Of a stretch of 64,000 bases of DNA, positions 22,276 to 36,600 are shown piece by piece. Below the pieces are notes generated by a model, which was given only the letters and a program-made list of their open reading frames with translations, was not told the DNA's origin and did not search any database. Position 1 is the stretch's first letter. The number at the start of each line of letters is the position of its first letter. Position numbers and translations under genes: made by a program. This stretch comes from Onthophagus taurus (lineage: Eukaryota; Arthropoda; Insecta; Coleoptera; Scarabaeidae): assembly GCF_036711975.1 (NCBI RefSeq), contig NC_091966.1, forward strand, positions 8,749,501 to 8,813,500, written 5' to 3'.

Positions 22276-24616
22276 AATTTACTCTAAAAATCCTTAAAAC
22301 TGGTTTGTAAATTTGTTAATACCTAAAAAATACTCTTAAACATTTTTATAAATTTTTTGAAAATAACTACAAAAATTCTAAGAAGTACAGAGTCATGTTT
22401 GATATCTGTAAAAACCTTCTGAAACGTTTTGAAAAACTTCTAGAAACACTGACAGATTAGTGGAGATTTGCGTCCTTGGAAAAGCTTATGTATTACTGGA
22501 ATTCATTAAAAGTTATAGATATTCATGTATTGTTTGAAAGCCTTGTATTGCATAAGAAGTCCTAAGTGACGTTAGAAATCATTAGATACTCTAGAAAATA
22601 TTAACGGATTCTCTTTGAAATCCCTTATTAATTATCGTAAATACTTAGAATTCCTTTTTTTAAACAAACCAACGAATACATGACCGACTGCGACCGATTG
22701 TATGATTACGATTCAGATTATAAAACACCCAGTATTGAAAGGCTTAATTAGTTCCATTTCTTTCTTTAATTTGCTAACGACTTCATGCATTTCTATATCT
22801 AGATGAGGAAGTTTGATCCATTTCGACAAGTTATTTTATGTAAATTAGAATAAAAACAATACTTTTCGTGGTCCTTCTATTTTTTTTGTCTAACCGGTTT
22901 CGGCTTAAGCCATCATCAGAGACTTTAAGAATATATTATTAAATTTTAACAACATATAAGATTAATCTTGTTGTTTTAAGAGATGTTCTTTAGTGGTCTT
23001 TGATTCTAATTTACATTATATTTCTATATCTACACTTCATGTATATCTTTTGTAAATATATTAAGTCAACTTTAACAAGGACTTTCCCTTTTACTATAAC
23101 GCTAAATAATGTGAGTTAATAATAATAGAAAATAAAGTTAAAGTCAACTAGTTTCACATAAAATGTGTATTGAAGTACCTTCAGTAGCAGGAATCACATG
23201 ATATCATACGAGTGTCTTTGTGGTGATGAAAGAAGTTCATAATGTGTACAAAATTGACTTCTTGATGAAAGCTATTGATAAATTAATTCGAACAAAGTTA
23301 TTGTAAGCCAACAAACAAGGTCACTAACTCGTCTCTCTTCCACAACCTTACTCTATAATCCCTATCATTAAAATATTACCTCAAACATGTTTATTTCTAA
23401 GAGGTTTACTCATGGTGATGAACTTAATAAGGCACGATTAATTTTGCTGTTGCTCATCATGTTTTACAACATTTTTTGCCAGTTTTATCTATTAGTTTTC
23501 ACTAAATTTTATATCTACCTTTACTTATATGAAAATTATCTTGCAGCAGCTGACACAACAAAAATATTTATTTAAAACAAATTATATCTTTTTTCTCTTA
23601 GCTTAACTCATTCTGTTTATAGAACATTTACGAATCAATGTTAGTGTGTAGTAGCAACATTTATTTCAATTTAGAACAAGCAATAATTTTTATGTTTAAA
23701 AAGGAAATCAATTTAAATTTTGTGTTAGTATTTTTATAAAACGATAGATACATATTTTCAAAAAAAAATAAATAAAGAAAAAAAACACTGCGATGTTGTT
23801 GTAATTAATAATTGTGAAATATTTTTGTACATAGACTCGTAAGAAACTTTTCGAATGTGATCTAGATAAAAAAAAACAATAATTCTCGTCGTTAATGTTT
23901 CCTATTTCTAAGATTATACGAGTTTATTATATGGATATGAGAGAACATGTTTTCTACTCCAAAAATTGACCGACATTTGCAAACGCGTGTTTTAACGGAC
24001 TGATTAACAAGGTTTATATTTTCTTCAATAAGAAACTCAAATCTATTAAATAAAACGAGCGGATTAAAAAACCCTAAACGTATTCTTGTTAGTATGTAAA
24101 TCTGTTAATAGACTGTTAAAAGAAAATTAAATTAATTAGTTTGTTGATTCGTGATAAATGTCGGTGCTCTAAATGATTGCAGCGCAAGGATGAATGAAAT
24201 CGCGATTATTTTTATGTCTAATCTAAGCAATTAATAAAACGTGACATATATAAAACAAAAATGCAATAATAATAAATAGAAAAAAAATAACTTTTAGTGG
24301 ATATTAAAAACTAAAGATCTAAGCTCGGTTTTATAAAGCTATTTATAAAACCGAGCCATAAAGTTATTTAATTTACTTTTTAATTAAATATTTTTAATAT
24401 GTATGTACGTGTACTTATTGTGCCATAGATTATTTTTGAAAAATCAACGCACAACTATAAAAAAAATTTACATTACAAAAAAATCTTTAAATGTATTTTA
24501 TTTTGATAACAAAGACTTAAAAGTTCCTTTTTATTTTAATTTATTGATGTACAATGGTGTCATATAAAGTACTAATAAACTTTAAAAAACACATATTTAC
24601 ATTAAAATTTATTAAA
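22276..24616. other. Gene-poor AT-rich stretch 3' of TONSL
   Basis: No gene recognised. It contains the hammerhead-like motif at 22888-22923 and, at 24325-24358, a hairpin with GCTCGGTTTTATA arms. The last few hundred bases before 24617 are probably the TONSL 3' UTR. Confidence 0.4.
22888..22923 (-). ncRNA. Hammerhead-like motif (a)
   Basis: Minus strand: stem I GTCT, core CTGATGA, one extra T, stem II GGC-TTAA-GCC, GAA, ACCGGT (two-base-pair stem III, A-T and C-G, closing a CG loop), T at the cleavage position, and stem I' AGAC. All conserved hammerhead core positions are present except that an extra T separates A9 from stem II. See the matching motifs at 41905, 59534 and 36182/36731. Confidence 0.45.
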
Positions 24617-27600
24617 TCACCTCTCTGTACTTAATTTTAATAAACTTGGAAGATCGCGACTAATTTTAACATCAACCCGACTTTTTCGCCACATATTCAC
24701 CAATTTTTCAATTTCATCATTACCATCGGCATTTAAAGTAATCGAAATCAAATTTTTATTAAGAACTTCCCAAGAATCTTCAAAATACTTAAAATTATTA
24801 CACCCAATTAAAATTAAGCTTTTTAAATTTAAATTTCCTTGTAAGAATCTTCTTAAAGATATCGATGTGATTTCTTCATTATAAGATAAATTTAACGTAT
24901 TTAATAAAGTTGGTGTTTTTTCAAGCAAGTTTATAAGTTCGTAAATTTCCGAATCGGTCGTTCGACATCTTGACAAATTTAAATTTTTTATTTTAACAAC
25001 ATCAACCGTTTGAAACGAACAAACAATTTCCATTAATAAACCGGATTCTGTAATCGAATTATTCGAAATATCTAACGTTTCAATTTCGCTCGGTTGGATC
25101 CAAGATACAAATTTAATCACGTCATTTTTATCTAAATTATTATAACTTAAATCGAAACATTGTAAAAAATCTAAGTAAAGTTCTATCGATGAATTTGTGA
25201 TGTTATCAAAAATTTTACTTGTAAAATCTACATCTTTTAAAAATAAACTTTTTAATTTTACATTGCGTGTTATTACAGCTAAATGTGGTAATCCCTCATC
25301 CCCTATAGGATTATAACTCAAATCTAAACTAATTAAATTCTCCAAAATTGACGAATCCGTTTGTAAAAATGTTTGTGCTAAAACACCAAGAGATGATTCA
25401 TTTAAATTCGTATTACTTAAATTTAAAACTGATAAATTTTTAAATGACGAAAACGCTGAACTTAACAAATTAATTTCTTCTTCTTTAAGGCCATAATTTC
25501 CTGATAAATCTAAATTAACCAAAGATACGTGTCTATTTAAAGCTTTACAAAGCGGTGTAATCGAGTCTGATTCTAAATTTTTATTGGATAAATTCAATAT
25601 TGTTGATGTTTCACGTAGAATTTTCGACAGATCCGAATTTTCATCTAAAATCAACATATTTTAATTAAAGTAAAAAAGAATTTTTTAACTTACTTAATCC
25701 TAAGGATACACAAGATTCTTTGTATCGTTCCAAAATCGGTTGGATGTTCCATTTAAGCACATTTCCGATAATTTCTTCACATTGAGTACTACCGAGCAGA
25801 AATAATATATTTATAGGGTCGTCTTCTGCTAAAATAGCACCGCTTTTTGTTTGTAATTCTAAAGAAGGTTTCATACATTCTTTTCTAAAAAGTTATAAAG
25901 ATGTTATTTAATTAATTAAAGATGTAATAAGATTTTATTTTATCTTGAAACGTTAAAAAAATGAAATAAAATTATAACAATTTTAATAAATCATTAAGAT
26001 TTAAAAAAATGTGTGAATTGTAACCCTTGGTTAATTTTTAAAAAAAATGTTTATATTTAAATATCTTTATACATCTTGGATTTTGCACCATCAGAGGATG
26101 TAAAAAGAATCCATGAAATAACAAACATATTAGGAATGCGTATCAAAATCGAAGAGTACAGAAAGCCAAAACAAATGCCCCAGTGCAAAAGGTGTCAAGG
26201 TTGGAACCACACCAAACCTTACTGCCACAAAAATCCGAGATGTGTTAAATGAACACTGGACCAGCGAATACACTAAAGCCAAAGAAATCCCGGCTAAATG
26301 TTTCAACTGTGGAGAAAATCATCCAGCGAACTACCGAGGATGCATTGTGATTAAGGAACTACAAACCATCAGGAATAAGAAAATAGTAAATTCAAATAAA
26401 ATAAAGCCAGGCGTCTCTTATGCCGAAAAAACGAGTGGTGAAACTGCAGAGAAAACTGCAAGTATATTAATCGATAAGAACAACAAGAAGAAATAATAAA
26501 AACATTATATGCACGTCTAGATTTCATTGAAAGCAATTTAAACCAAGGAGCGATTCAAAAAAGAAATCAAAATGTCTAAAAAGCAGCAACTAAAAATAAT
26601 GGTAAAAGTTCAAACTGCTAATGACTTAATATCTGTAGGAGCAACGTACATACCACCAAGACATAATGTTAAAAGAGAAGATTATCAGGAAATTCTACTA
26701 CATCTTGACAACAAATTTATACTTGGAGAAGACTTGAATGCAAAACATATATCTTGGGGTTCTCGCTTGACAAATACAAAAGGAAGAGAACTGAACCATG
26801 CAATAGAGGCCCTAAATTGTGAGGTGCTCTCCACTGGGAAGCCAACTTACTGGCCAACAGATAGAAGTAAAATTCCGGACTTGCTTGATTTTTTTTATTA
26901 CGCTTAATATATCGCTTAACTTCGTAAACATAGAAGAAGAGTTAAGACTGGACTCAGATCACTCACCAGTAATTATTACTCTAAATAACAAAGTATGTAA
27001 CAAAAAACCCTTTTTATCACTAACTAATAAACTCACTAATTGGAATCTATTTCAACAAACATTAGATAATAAAATTCATCTTAATGCTCTTATGAAAACA
27101 AACGAAGACATTGACAATGAAGTAGAAAAGTTCTTAAAAGACATACAAAACGCAGCCTGGGCCTCAACACCAATTAAAAACCAAAACCTAAATCTAATAT
27201 TTATCCTAAATTCATTAGAGACAAAATTGCAGAAAAACGGAAAGCAAGAAAGAAATGGCAAACCAATAGAATTACTAGTGATAAAACTAAATTAAATAAA
27301 ATAACAGCCGAATTAAGAGCATTAACAGATAGCCACAAAGAAAATAATATTTAAAATTACTTAAAAGACTTACTGACGATGCCAGTACTGATTATTCTCC
27401 GTGAAAGGCAACAAGAAAGCTTAAAGGTCCAAAAACACATACACCTCCAATTCGAAATAATAATGGAAATTGGGCTAAGAGCAATCAAGAAAAAATTAAT
27501 TTGTTTGCTGAACATCTGAAAGAATCTTTTACAGAAGACAGTCCAACAACTATGCTAAATAGTGTCCCTAGCGTAATTCAAAGTGATCAGCAGAGTGATA

Positions 27601-30600
27601 TACCATGTGTAAGAATGAAAGAACTGTATTATGAAATACAAAAACTAAATATAAAGAAATCTCTACCAAAACGGGCGATTACTAAACTATAACTATTACA
27701 TTAGCATAATTAATGCTGCTTTTAAACAGAAATACTTCCCAAGCATATGGAAAGTTGCTGAAATAATAATCTTACCAAAACCTGGTAAACCCCCCACAGA
27801 TGTAACATCATATAGGCCAATCTCGTATTACCCTTACTATCAAAACTGCTTGAAAAATTACTATTAAAAATACTAAAACCTGTCATAGCAGAAAAATCCC
27901 TAATATCAACACATCAATTTGGGTTTCGGAATAAACATGCAACAATAGACCAAGTGCATAGAATAACGAATACTATCGAAATAGCAATGAAATAAAATAA
28001 AGTCTGCTCCGCCGTATTTTTGGATGTTGCACAAGCTTTCGACAAAGTCTGATTAGATGGTTTAAATTACAAACTAGACCAAATACTACCATCAACTATT
28101 AAAATCGTATCTTTCTGATCGATATTTTAGAGTAAAATACGAAAATGCTAATTCACCACTATATGAAATACGAACCGGAGTTCCTCAAGGAAGTGTGCTT
28201 GGCCCAACACTCTACTTACTCTACACATTCGAGCTTCCTCAGGTACCAAAAACTTTAACAGCTACATTCGCAGATGACACAGCGATCTTGGCTGTTGCAG
28301 AAAATGAGTTACAATTGGCCTTAAATTCAATAGAAAACTGAACCAAACGATGACTAATAAAACTAAATACAAATAAATCGGCATACATAAACTTTACTTA
28401 TAGGAAAGTACACATAAATGGCAATGCAGTCCCTTACGCCGACACCGCAAAATATCTTGTTATGACGCTGGATGCCAAATCAAATGGAAAGCTCACAAAA
28501 AAAAAAGTGAAGAACTTGATATCGAATTTAAACACCTATATTGGCTTATTGGCAGAAAATCAACACTATCACTAAGAAACCAGTTGCTCATATACAAGCA
28601 AGTATTAAAACCAGGAAGATAAATGCAAGTCTGGTTCAAAGATTCCAGACCAAAGTACTAAGGTCCATAGTGAATACATCCTGGTATATAAGAAACACCG
28701 ACCTCCATCGCGACTTAAAAGTAGCATCGGTATCATCAGAAATTGCATCATTCGCATCTAAACATGAGCTTCTCGACAACGAGGATGTCCTGCGTCGCCT
28801 TCAGAGGATGAAGCCGTTCAATATAGTGACCTAGTGTCCTAGTCGATTCAAATACGAACAATAGTGCGGAATTACAACAAAAACAATAATCCCTAAACGT
28901 GTGTTCCGCGTATCGCAGTGTGCGCGTTTTTGTGTTTTGGTCTTAAAACGGTAAAAATATGACAATATTTATCTATATTATGGGTAAAGCAGGCTGGACC
29001 ACTGGGAAAAGCTGCAAAACATTATCTAGTTTAATTGGGTGTTAAAAATAAGTAACTAATTAGTATGTATTTTCTAGGTGTTATACAGTTGTGCATAATA
29101 ATGAAAAAATTTTAATATTTTTTTCCAAGGAAAAGTGATGAAGTACAGAGACAGATGTTGATTAAGGAACGAGAAGGTTAAAATCAACAGAGTAAAAATG
29201 CGAGAAGTGTGCTTGTCTCATGATTGTCTTTACCAACGTCTGTTTTAACATTAATGCCACTTTTTAAACTAAATTTCTCCTTTTAGCAACAACAAAAAAA
29301 TAAGTTTGTGCACTCAGAGGGAATCTCTTACATATAATTAAACAACAAGAAGAATTTAAAACTAAAAACAACAGTTCTATTTCTGACACGAATTACATTG
29401 TTAATACTTGTTCAATAAACAAGAAAAAACGCGGTAAAGTTTAAACTATGCGTACATGACTATATCAGTAGTGAGGAAGAGGCATTTTTTTGGATCGAAC
29501 TGGTCCATAGACTTCATGAGAAGATCGTCATTTCCATCTGTATAATGTTCACAAGACTATGACTGAAATTATCGTTTTCTCAGACTTTCCAACAAGCAAG
29601 ATAATTATGATTAACCGCAATTGTTGGCTGATACTTCTTTGAAGATGTGAGAAAAAGTGCTATAACTATGCCTAACACAACACTACGTATGATTGATGAC
29701 ACGTTCTGCTGCATGATAAGGTTACAAGCCGCACTGCACGAATTTTCATGGTATAGAAAGAACTGGTCTTTCAGTAACTTTGTTTTCTGGAAGTACTTGA
29801 AATCCAAAGTGTGTAGTGTTAAAGCATCACACATAATTCAGGTGTTGAAAACATTTTTGTGGAAATGCTGCAAAGAGTTCACTTCAGCTACTTTAGCTGT
29901 AAGTTGACAATCTTTTTGGCCAATATCTGAAAGAAATACGGTTAGAAGTTTATTAAAAAATTGTATTGTATGCTAAAATATTCTAATAAATATAGTAAAG
30001 ATGGGAGATCAACTCGAACCCAGAACGGCAATAACATTACCCTTTCAATTCACTTCCCTACATTTTACTGGACCTTTTGAGATTAAAGAAATAAAGTACT
30101 GTGGCAGGCAAATACTAAAAATGAACGTTTGTTTTCTGATTTAACATGCAAGACCTTTTTCAATTGTTTGAAACGATTTCTTTCCAGACGTGGTCTGCTA
30201 CAACAAAAAGCTGATAAAGAATTGAAAGAAGGTACAAAGTGCTTACAACGTTTCAATGATGACCTAATAAATGGATTCTTAGCGATGAATTCAATATCTT
30301 GGAAGTTCATGCCTCCTCGGGCTTCATATTTTGGAGGTCTACATGAAGCAGCAATAAAATTATTTAAACGACATCCAGAATTTTCAACTTTATTGTGTCA
30401 AATAGAATGGATCTTAAATTCTAGACCTTTATATCCCTTCTCAACCGATTCAAATGATATTCAACCCTTAACTTTCCACTTTTTGATTAGTCGTCCAGTG
30501 AGTGCTATTCCTGAGGCAGATACATCACATAATATATCAAACTAACTTCGAAAATTACGAAAAATTGAAACGACTCATCAACAAAGAGAGAAGTGACATA

Positions 30601-33600
30601 GAGACCATATTGGTAAAACAATTAAATTCTTAATTCTTAAATTGGGACGAATTATCAAGTTCCATCCTGGCAACGACAACAGAAAAGGGTTGTAACAGTT
30701 ATGGAGAATGGAATATATTTGATATCTGTCCACTACCTTTGAAGGATGTAATGAATCCTTTCAAGGCGGGGGAGAATGTTCAGACGTATTAAAATAATGT
30801 ATTTGTTACTATATTTTTCATATTAATATCATATTAACTAATTTTTCAAAATTGTGCTTGTTTAATGACTTTTAGTTGTCATATAACACTTTATTCTCTG
30901 CATTTGAAGAAATTTTTGAACATATTTCTAATTCATTTTCCATTTATTTCTGTAGGCAATGCCATTATAATGCCAACTATAGATTCAAGAAAGATTTTGA
31001 TAGTCATGATAATTAAAATTTATTTTAGTGGTTGTATTTATTCTTGAGATATAAGGACGCAAAAATCTAAAAGCTCCATCAACAATAACATGAGGAAGAG
31101 GTACCAGAGTGATTCCAAGCAAAGACTTAACACGCAAATAATATTCTCGTTGCTGATAGTTTGCAGATTTTTAAAGTATTTCGCTTTCTTTCCCATAGGA
31201 TCCTATATCAATTAAAATAAATATCTACAAATTATCTACAAACAGTAGAAGCAGAAAAAAAATATGATTTCTTGTTGAAATAAATATAAACTACAAGAAC
31301 ATTATTCTTCAAGTTCCTTAAAACTTAGATTAATTTACCTAGCTTATCGCTTCCAAACCTAATAATGCTAAATAAATCAATTAAACGTTAACATTGAGCT
31401 ATTTATCATCCTTTTTAACGTTTGAAAATAAAAATTAGAACAAGACGCGAACCTATTACAAAAAATATCCTTTTAATTCATAATCATTTGTCTAATTAAA
31501 TTAATAAATGATTTTGTAAAAGCTTACGCGTCGTTTTCTAAATTTTATTAAATTTATATATTTTTTTTAACCTGCTATATCGTTTTGATGCCTCCTCTGC
31601 TAACCATTGAATAGTTAAAGTATTAATTTCCGAGTAAATCACAGGAACTCTATATAATTTATCCAAAATTCTTATATCGACAAAAACGGTTTGTTCATTT
31701 TGGCTACTCCTCGGGGAATTTCTTTTAATTGAGGTATCACCCTGAAAATTATTTTCATCCTTATCTGAAATGCTATTTTCCATAAAACTATTCCTCGTTT
31801 GTGACTTTTTAGGTGACGAAGATGAACTTATCGAACTATCGCTTCTTTTTCGAGTAAACCCCGATGAAATCAACGAAACTTGACGTTTTCTTTTAATTAC
31901 TTGATTTGTTTTCGGAAGCGGGCTGGAAAGTCTAGAAACCGAAGGAATATCTAAAGAATTCATTTCTCCGTCGGAGCTTCGATTCTCTTTATCGTAACTT
32001 CTGCGAATATTCGTCGTCGAACAAATTGAATTGATTTTTCGTTTTTTAATCGAACAATTTCCTAAATCATCTTCTAACCAATCATCGTCTACATCATCGC
32101 TTGTTAATAAAGCAGATCTTTTTGTTGATTTATTATTAATTGAGTGAAACGTATTTTCTCTTGGGCGATTTCTCAAATTATTCATAACCTCTTTATATTG
32201 AAATTTAACGTTAATTAACTCATTTTCTGATTGGTTAGAAGACTCGGTGTCTTCGCTACTTTCAATAATCATTGAATGGGATCGACGTAAAGTTCCTAAA
32301 CGATGATTACTATAAGATTTTAATTCTTCAGAATTATTTTTTTCAATTTCAATTGAGTCTATTTGACCGCATTTTTCTAAAACTTGTTCCATCCGGTTAA
32401 AAATTCGCTCAAAGATATCGTTTTCTTCTCTCGTTGTTATCTCGTGATCGCTTTTCCATCGTTTTAAAAAATGAAACGGTGTCTCACCCTCATCGGTTTT
32501 TGAAACAACATTCGCTCCTTTATCTAATAATAATTGGATAATTTGTAAATGTCCGTTTGAAGTGGCATCATGTAGCGGGGTTATCCCATTGCATAAAGTT
32601 CCGCCACGATCGTTTATCGCGGCCCCTTTCTGAATTAGGCGTTCAACAATTTCGAAATGACCGTTAATACAAGCTTCGTGTATCGGTAACCAACCACAGT
32701 TATCTCGAACGTTAACAGCGTGGCCTTGATCCAAAAGTCGTTCCACTAATACTAAATTTCCTTGAATGCACGCTGTGTGTAGTTGAGTTTCTCCCTTATT
32801 ATTACGTTTGATGGTAAACGCTTTTGTACGTTTACGAATCGATCTAGATTCTTTTTCTTTTTGTTTAGTATCGTCATCATCATCGGAAATATCTGTTATA
32901 TTATTTAAATCGATTTCATCGCCAATCGCTGGCGTTTGAGGCGAATCACAACTTTCATCGTCATCTGATGATTCATAATTTAAATCGTCGAGTTGTTTTT
33001 GTATTTGTTCGGTGGTTAAAAAGTCGTAATTTTTTTCAATAAATGTTTTTTGTCGGGATAAAACTCTCCCGTGTAAATGTAAATTATTGGCGCGGGTAGT
33101 TAAATCTTTAGCCTGTTGAAAAATCATTTCAATTTCTTGGTAATCTTTTCCCGCCTCTTTCATCGCTTCAATAATACTAAATAAACTGTTAGTCGCTTCT
33201 TTTGTATCTAATTGATTTACGTTAAAGTCTTTTTCGAAATATTCAATGGCTAAATCATATTGTTTGTTATCAAGATAAGTTTGAGCTAAACTCACATAAG
33301 CGGGACTTAAATTTTTTCCTGTGTCGCCGTTTTTAATTGCCGAATCCAACATTTTTTCGTAATACTCTATCGCTTTTGAGTAACAATTTAAAGCACTTGA
33401 TCCATCACCCATTTTTTCGTACAATTTCTTACGGGATTCATGATCGGTATCTGCGGTTGTTGAAAGTTTTTCTTCTGTGTAACACATCGCAACGACCGTT
33501 TTTAAATTACGTTCGATTAAGTCCTTGGTGTATTCTGATGGATTTTTTAGTTTGTACGCTTTTAAAAGGGCCGTTTTTGCACCGTGATAATCGCCTAATT

Positions 33601-36600
33601 TTACCAATAAATCCGATTTTGATAACAAAGCTGATGATATTAATTTTATTTTATCTGGTAGTCGCCCTTAAAAAGATAAATTAAATTAATATTAAATAAG
33701 ATACATTAAAAAATTCTTAATCCTATTAAATGTTAATCCTTGATCACATTTTGACAAAACAATGTACGAAGTGTGTAAATTAAGTAATGAGACTGATTTT
33801 TAAATTTTTTTATTTGAATAGAATTACAACTCAATATTATCTCTTTCCAAATAACTTCCTTTTGAAGCCACACAGCGCTGGAGACGGTTCTTCCAATTCT
33901 CTTAGCAGTGCTGAAACTCCGATACTGGTATAGCCTTCAGTTGGTCGGTTACAGCCGTTTGAATGTCTCAAAATGAGTTCCCTTGAGGTGATTTTGCAAC
34001 CTGGGGACAAGGAAAAAGTCACAAGGACTCAAATCAGGCGAATAACGAGGCTGAGGAGCCACAGGAATGTTTTTATTGGCCAAAAACTCGTTTATTGAAA
34101 TTGTTATGTGACAAGTCACATTATAGTGATGCTACAACTAGTTGTTCTTGATGTTTCGCACCACACGAATGACCCTTTTTCGAAGTTTTTCATGAACCTG
34201 TCGGTAAAAGTGTTGGATATTGAAAAAACAAACCACCATACATTTGATCTTCGACTTGCTCATTCTTGCTTTGTTATGCCTTGGAGAGGTGCCACTCCAT
34301 GCTCTGGCGCTTGGTTTTCGGCTCGTACTCAAACACCCAAGACTCATCTCCAGTAATGACACTTTCCAGAAAATGGGCATCATCTTCAATCCATTCCAAA
34401 AAGTCAAGGCACCTTTTCCTCCTGCCGCGAAAGGTTTTTCGGAACCAATTTTGTGCAGATTTTTCTCCTCCCCAATTCATTGGTCAAAATCTGATGAATG
34501 CATAAGATCCCGGATTCTGTCGACATTTTCATCGGCTCTTGAAGATGAACGCCTTCCGCTTCGTGGTTCATCTTTAATCAACTCTCTTCCTTAAACCATC
34601 GAAAAACCTGGGCCCTTAACAAAACACTGTCAGTTTCTCTTGCACTGTGTCCAAGTCTGAATCAAAACGTGATGGCAGACCGTTGCTCGAAATTTTTAGA
34701 ACGCACTAGAAAAAACTGTTTCACGAAACAAATCGCTATGGACAACTAAATGACTTTAACGAGTTCAAACTAGTACTGCAGGCGTATCATATGGTCACCT
34801 GACGCTCCAGTGTCATTACTTAATTTACACACCTCGTATGTAACAGACATCAATGAAGGTTATATGACCTATGCAAAGTTAACCCCCAATTAGATAGGAT
34901 TTTACATGTACTGCATTTTTTGATTCTACAGATATTCAGTCTTTAGTACCACTTGTCGATGTGTTGATTTGCAAGTGCTCTTTATGGTCAGTGACCTTAT
35001 ATATCGTAGTGTTGTACATAACTCCTGATAATCCGCAACCTGATTTGCTATGTGTCTTGGACGCCTTAGAACGTAAAGTTTTGAATTATCCTGTCCTTAT
35101 CCTTCGTGATTTTAATATGCCTGAATATATTAAGGCACCTGACATATCAACCAAATGTGGAAAAAATGTGTAGAGTTATTTCGTAATTTTTGTGACTTTC
35201 TGGATCTTCTTCAACTCAATCATGTATTAAACTGTGACAATCGTCTATTGGATTTGGTTCTGACAAATACTGATCATCGATTTGATCTTGTTAGAGGATC
35301 AGTATCATTCCCGCCTTAGATATTATAATGAATTTACTGACAGCAAATGATGGTTTGCCGAACTTTTCGTCTTTGGGTGGTCGAAGAGTCAACTTATACT
35401 GCGAGCTTTCTATACAAAGTGGTATGAGATTTTGGATTTATTTGTTCCTAAGAAATTGTGCGGTAGATCCCCACACCCTATTTGGTATACCCCAGAAATG
35501 AAGCGGCTATTAAAGTTAAAAGAGTATTATACGAGGAAGTGGAGGAGAAGCAATAGTGCTTTCTATTCAACGGAATACAAAAGACTGAGGTGTTTGACTA
35601 AACAGAAAATCACTGATGTGTATACTTCCTTTACTATTAGTGCTGAACAATCGCTTAATTCTGATCAACATAACTTTTGGAGTTATATAAGACAGAAAAC
35701 AACGACCTCTCGACTTCCTGTCAAAATGCGTGTCAAAAAAATAGTTAATGCTTTTGCAGATCAATTCTCTAGAGCAGCGTTCCGCAAACATTTTTAAGTA
35801 ACGACCCAAAAATAACAATAAAATCTTAATGTGACCCATAAGAAGTTAAATCTATTATTAAATATAATACCCTTCGCGAATTGCGATTCGCTGCTCTAGA
35901 GTATATACTGGTGTCTCTGCTTACAACATGGTTGATGTACACTCTACATCAAGTAGTGAGCTGTCTCCTAATGAACATCTTCTTATTATATAGAAGATGT
36001 TCTTCTTGCGAAACTATCTACAATCAAGGATCTGGGAGATACTTTTAATCGCAAACTGTGTTTTGAAGATATTGCATCTTCTGCGGCGAGAACGCTTAAT
36101 TTCGTTTTGCGCACCTCGCGTGCCTTTTCTGACATTTGAAAAAACGATGAAAATATATTTATTAAAAAATATTTAAAATCAGTGCGACTAGTTTCGGGAG
36201 TAACTTCTCCCTTCTTCTGGCACGACTGAAATGTACAAATCATTTGTTAGTATTAAAATTAACTAGATAATAGGATGTTAATAGTTACCGTCAAATTACG
36301 AGATGGTAGTCGGAGAGTAGAATCCAATTAACATCTCAAACGATCCACGAGAAAAAGACATGATTTTCATCGTTAAGATTTAAGATTAATTCCAAAAATT
36401 CCAAATTATTAACAAAGTTAAAAGCCTGATGGGCAAGATAATTTAAGAATTAAATCTTAAAAACATAATTTTCATCGTTAAGATTTAAGATTAATTCTTA
36501 AATTATCTTGCCCATCAGGCTTTTAACTTTGTTAATAATTTGGAATTTTTGGAATTTAAACTTTAGAGGTTGTTCAATGTGTCATATTTTCCATACTTTT

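Noticed and set aside
24325-24358. Hairpin GCTCGGTTTTATA / TATAAAACCGAGC as a terminator
   Set aside because: Hairpin terminators are not a eukaryotic Pol II signal, and it is ~260 bp past the TONSL stop with no link to processing.
33337-33684. 115-codon plus-strand frame with hydrophobic stretches
   Set aside because: It lies exactly opposite TONSL exon 4, a conserved TPR region, and is an antisense shadow.
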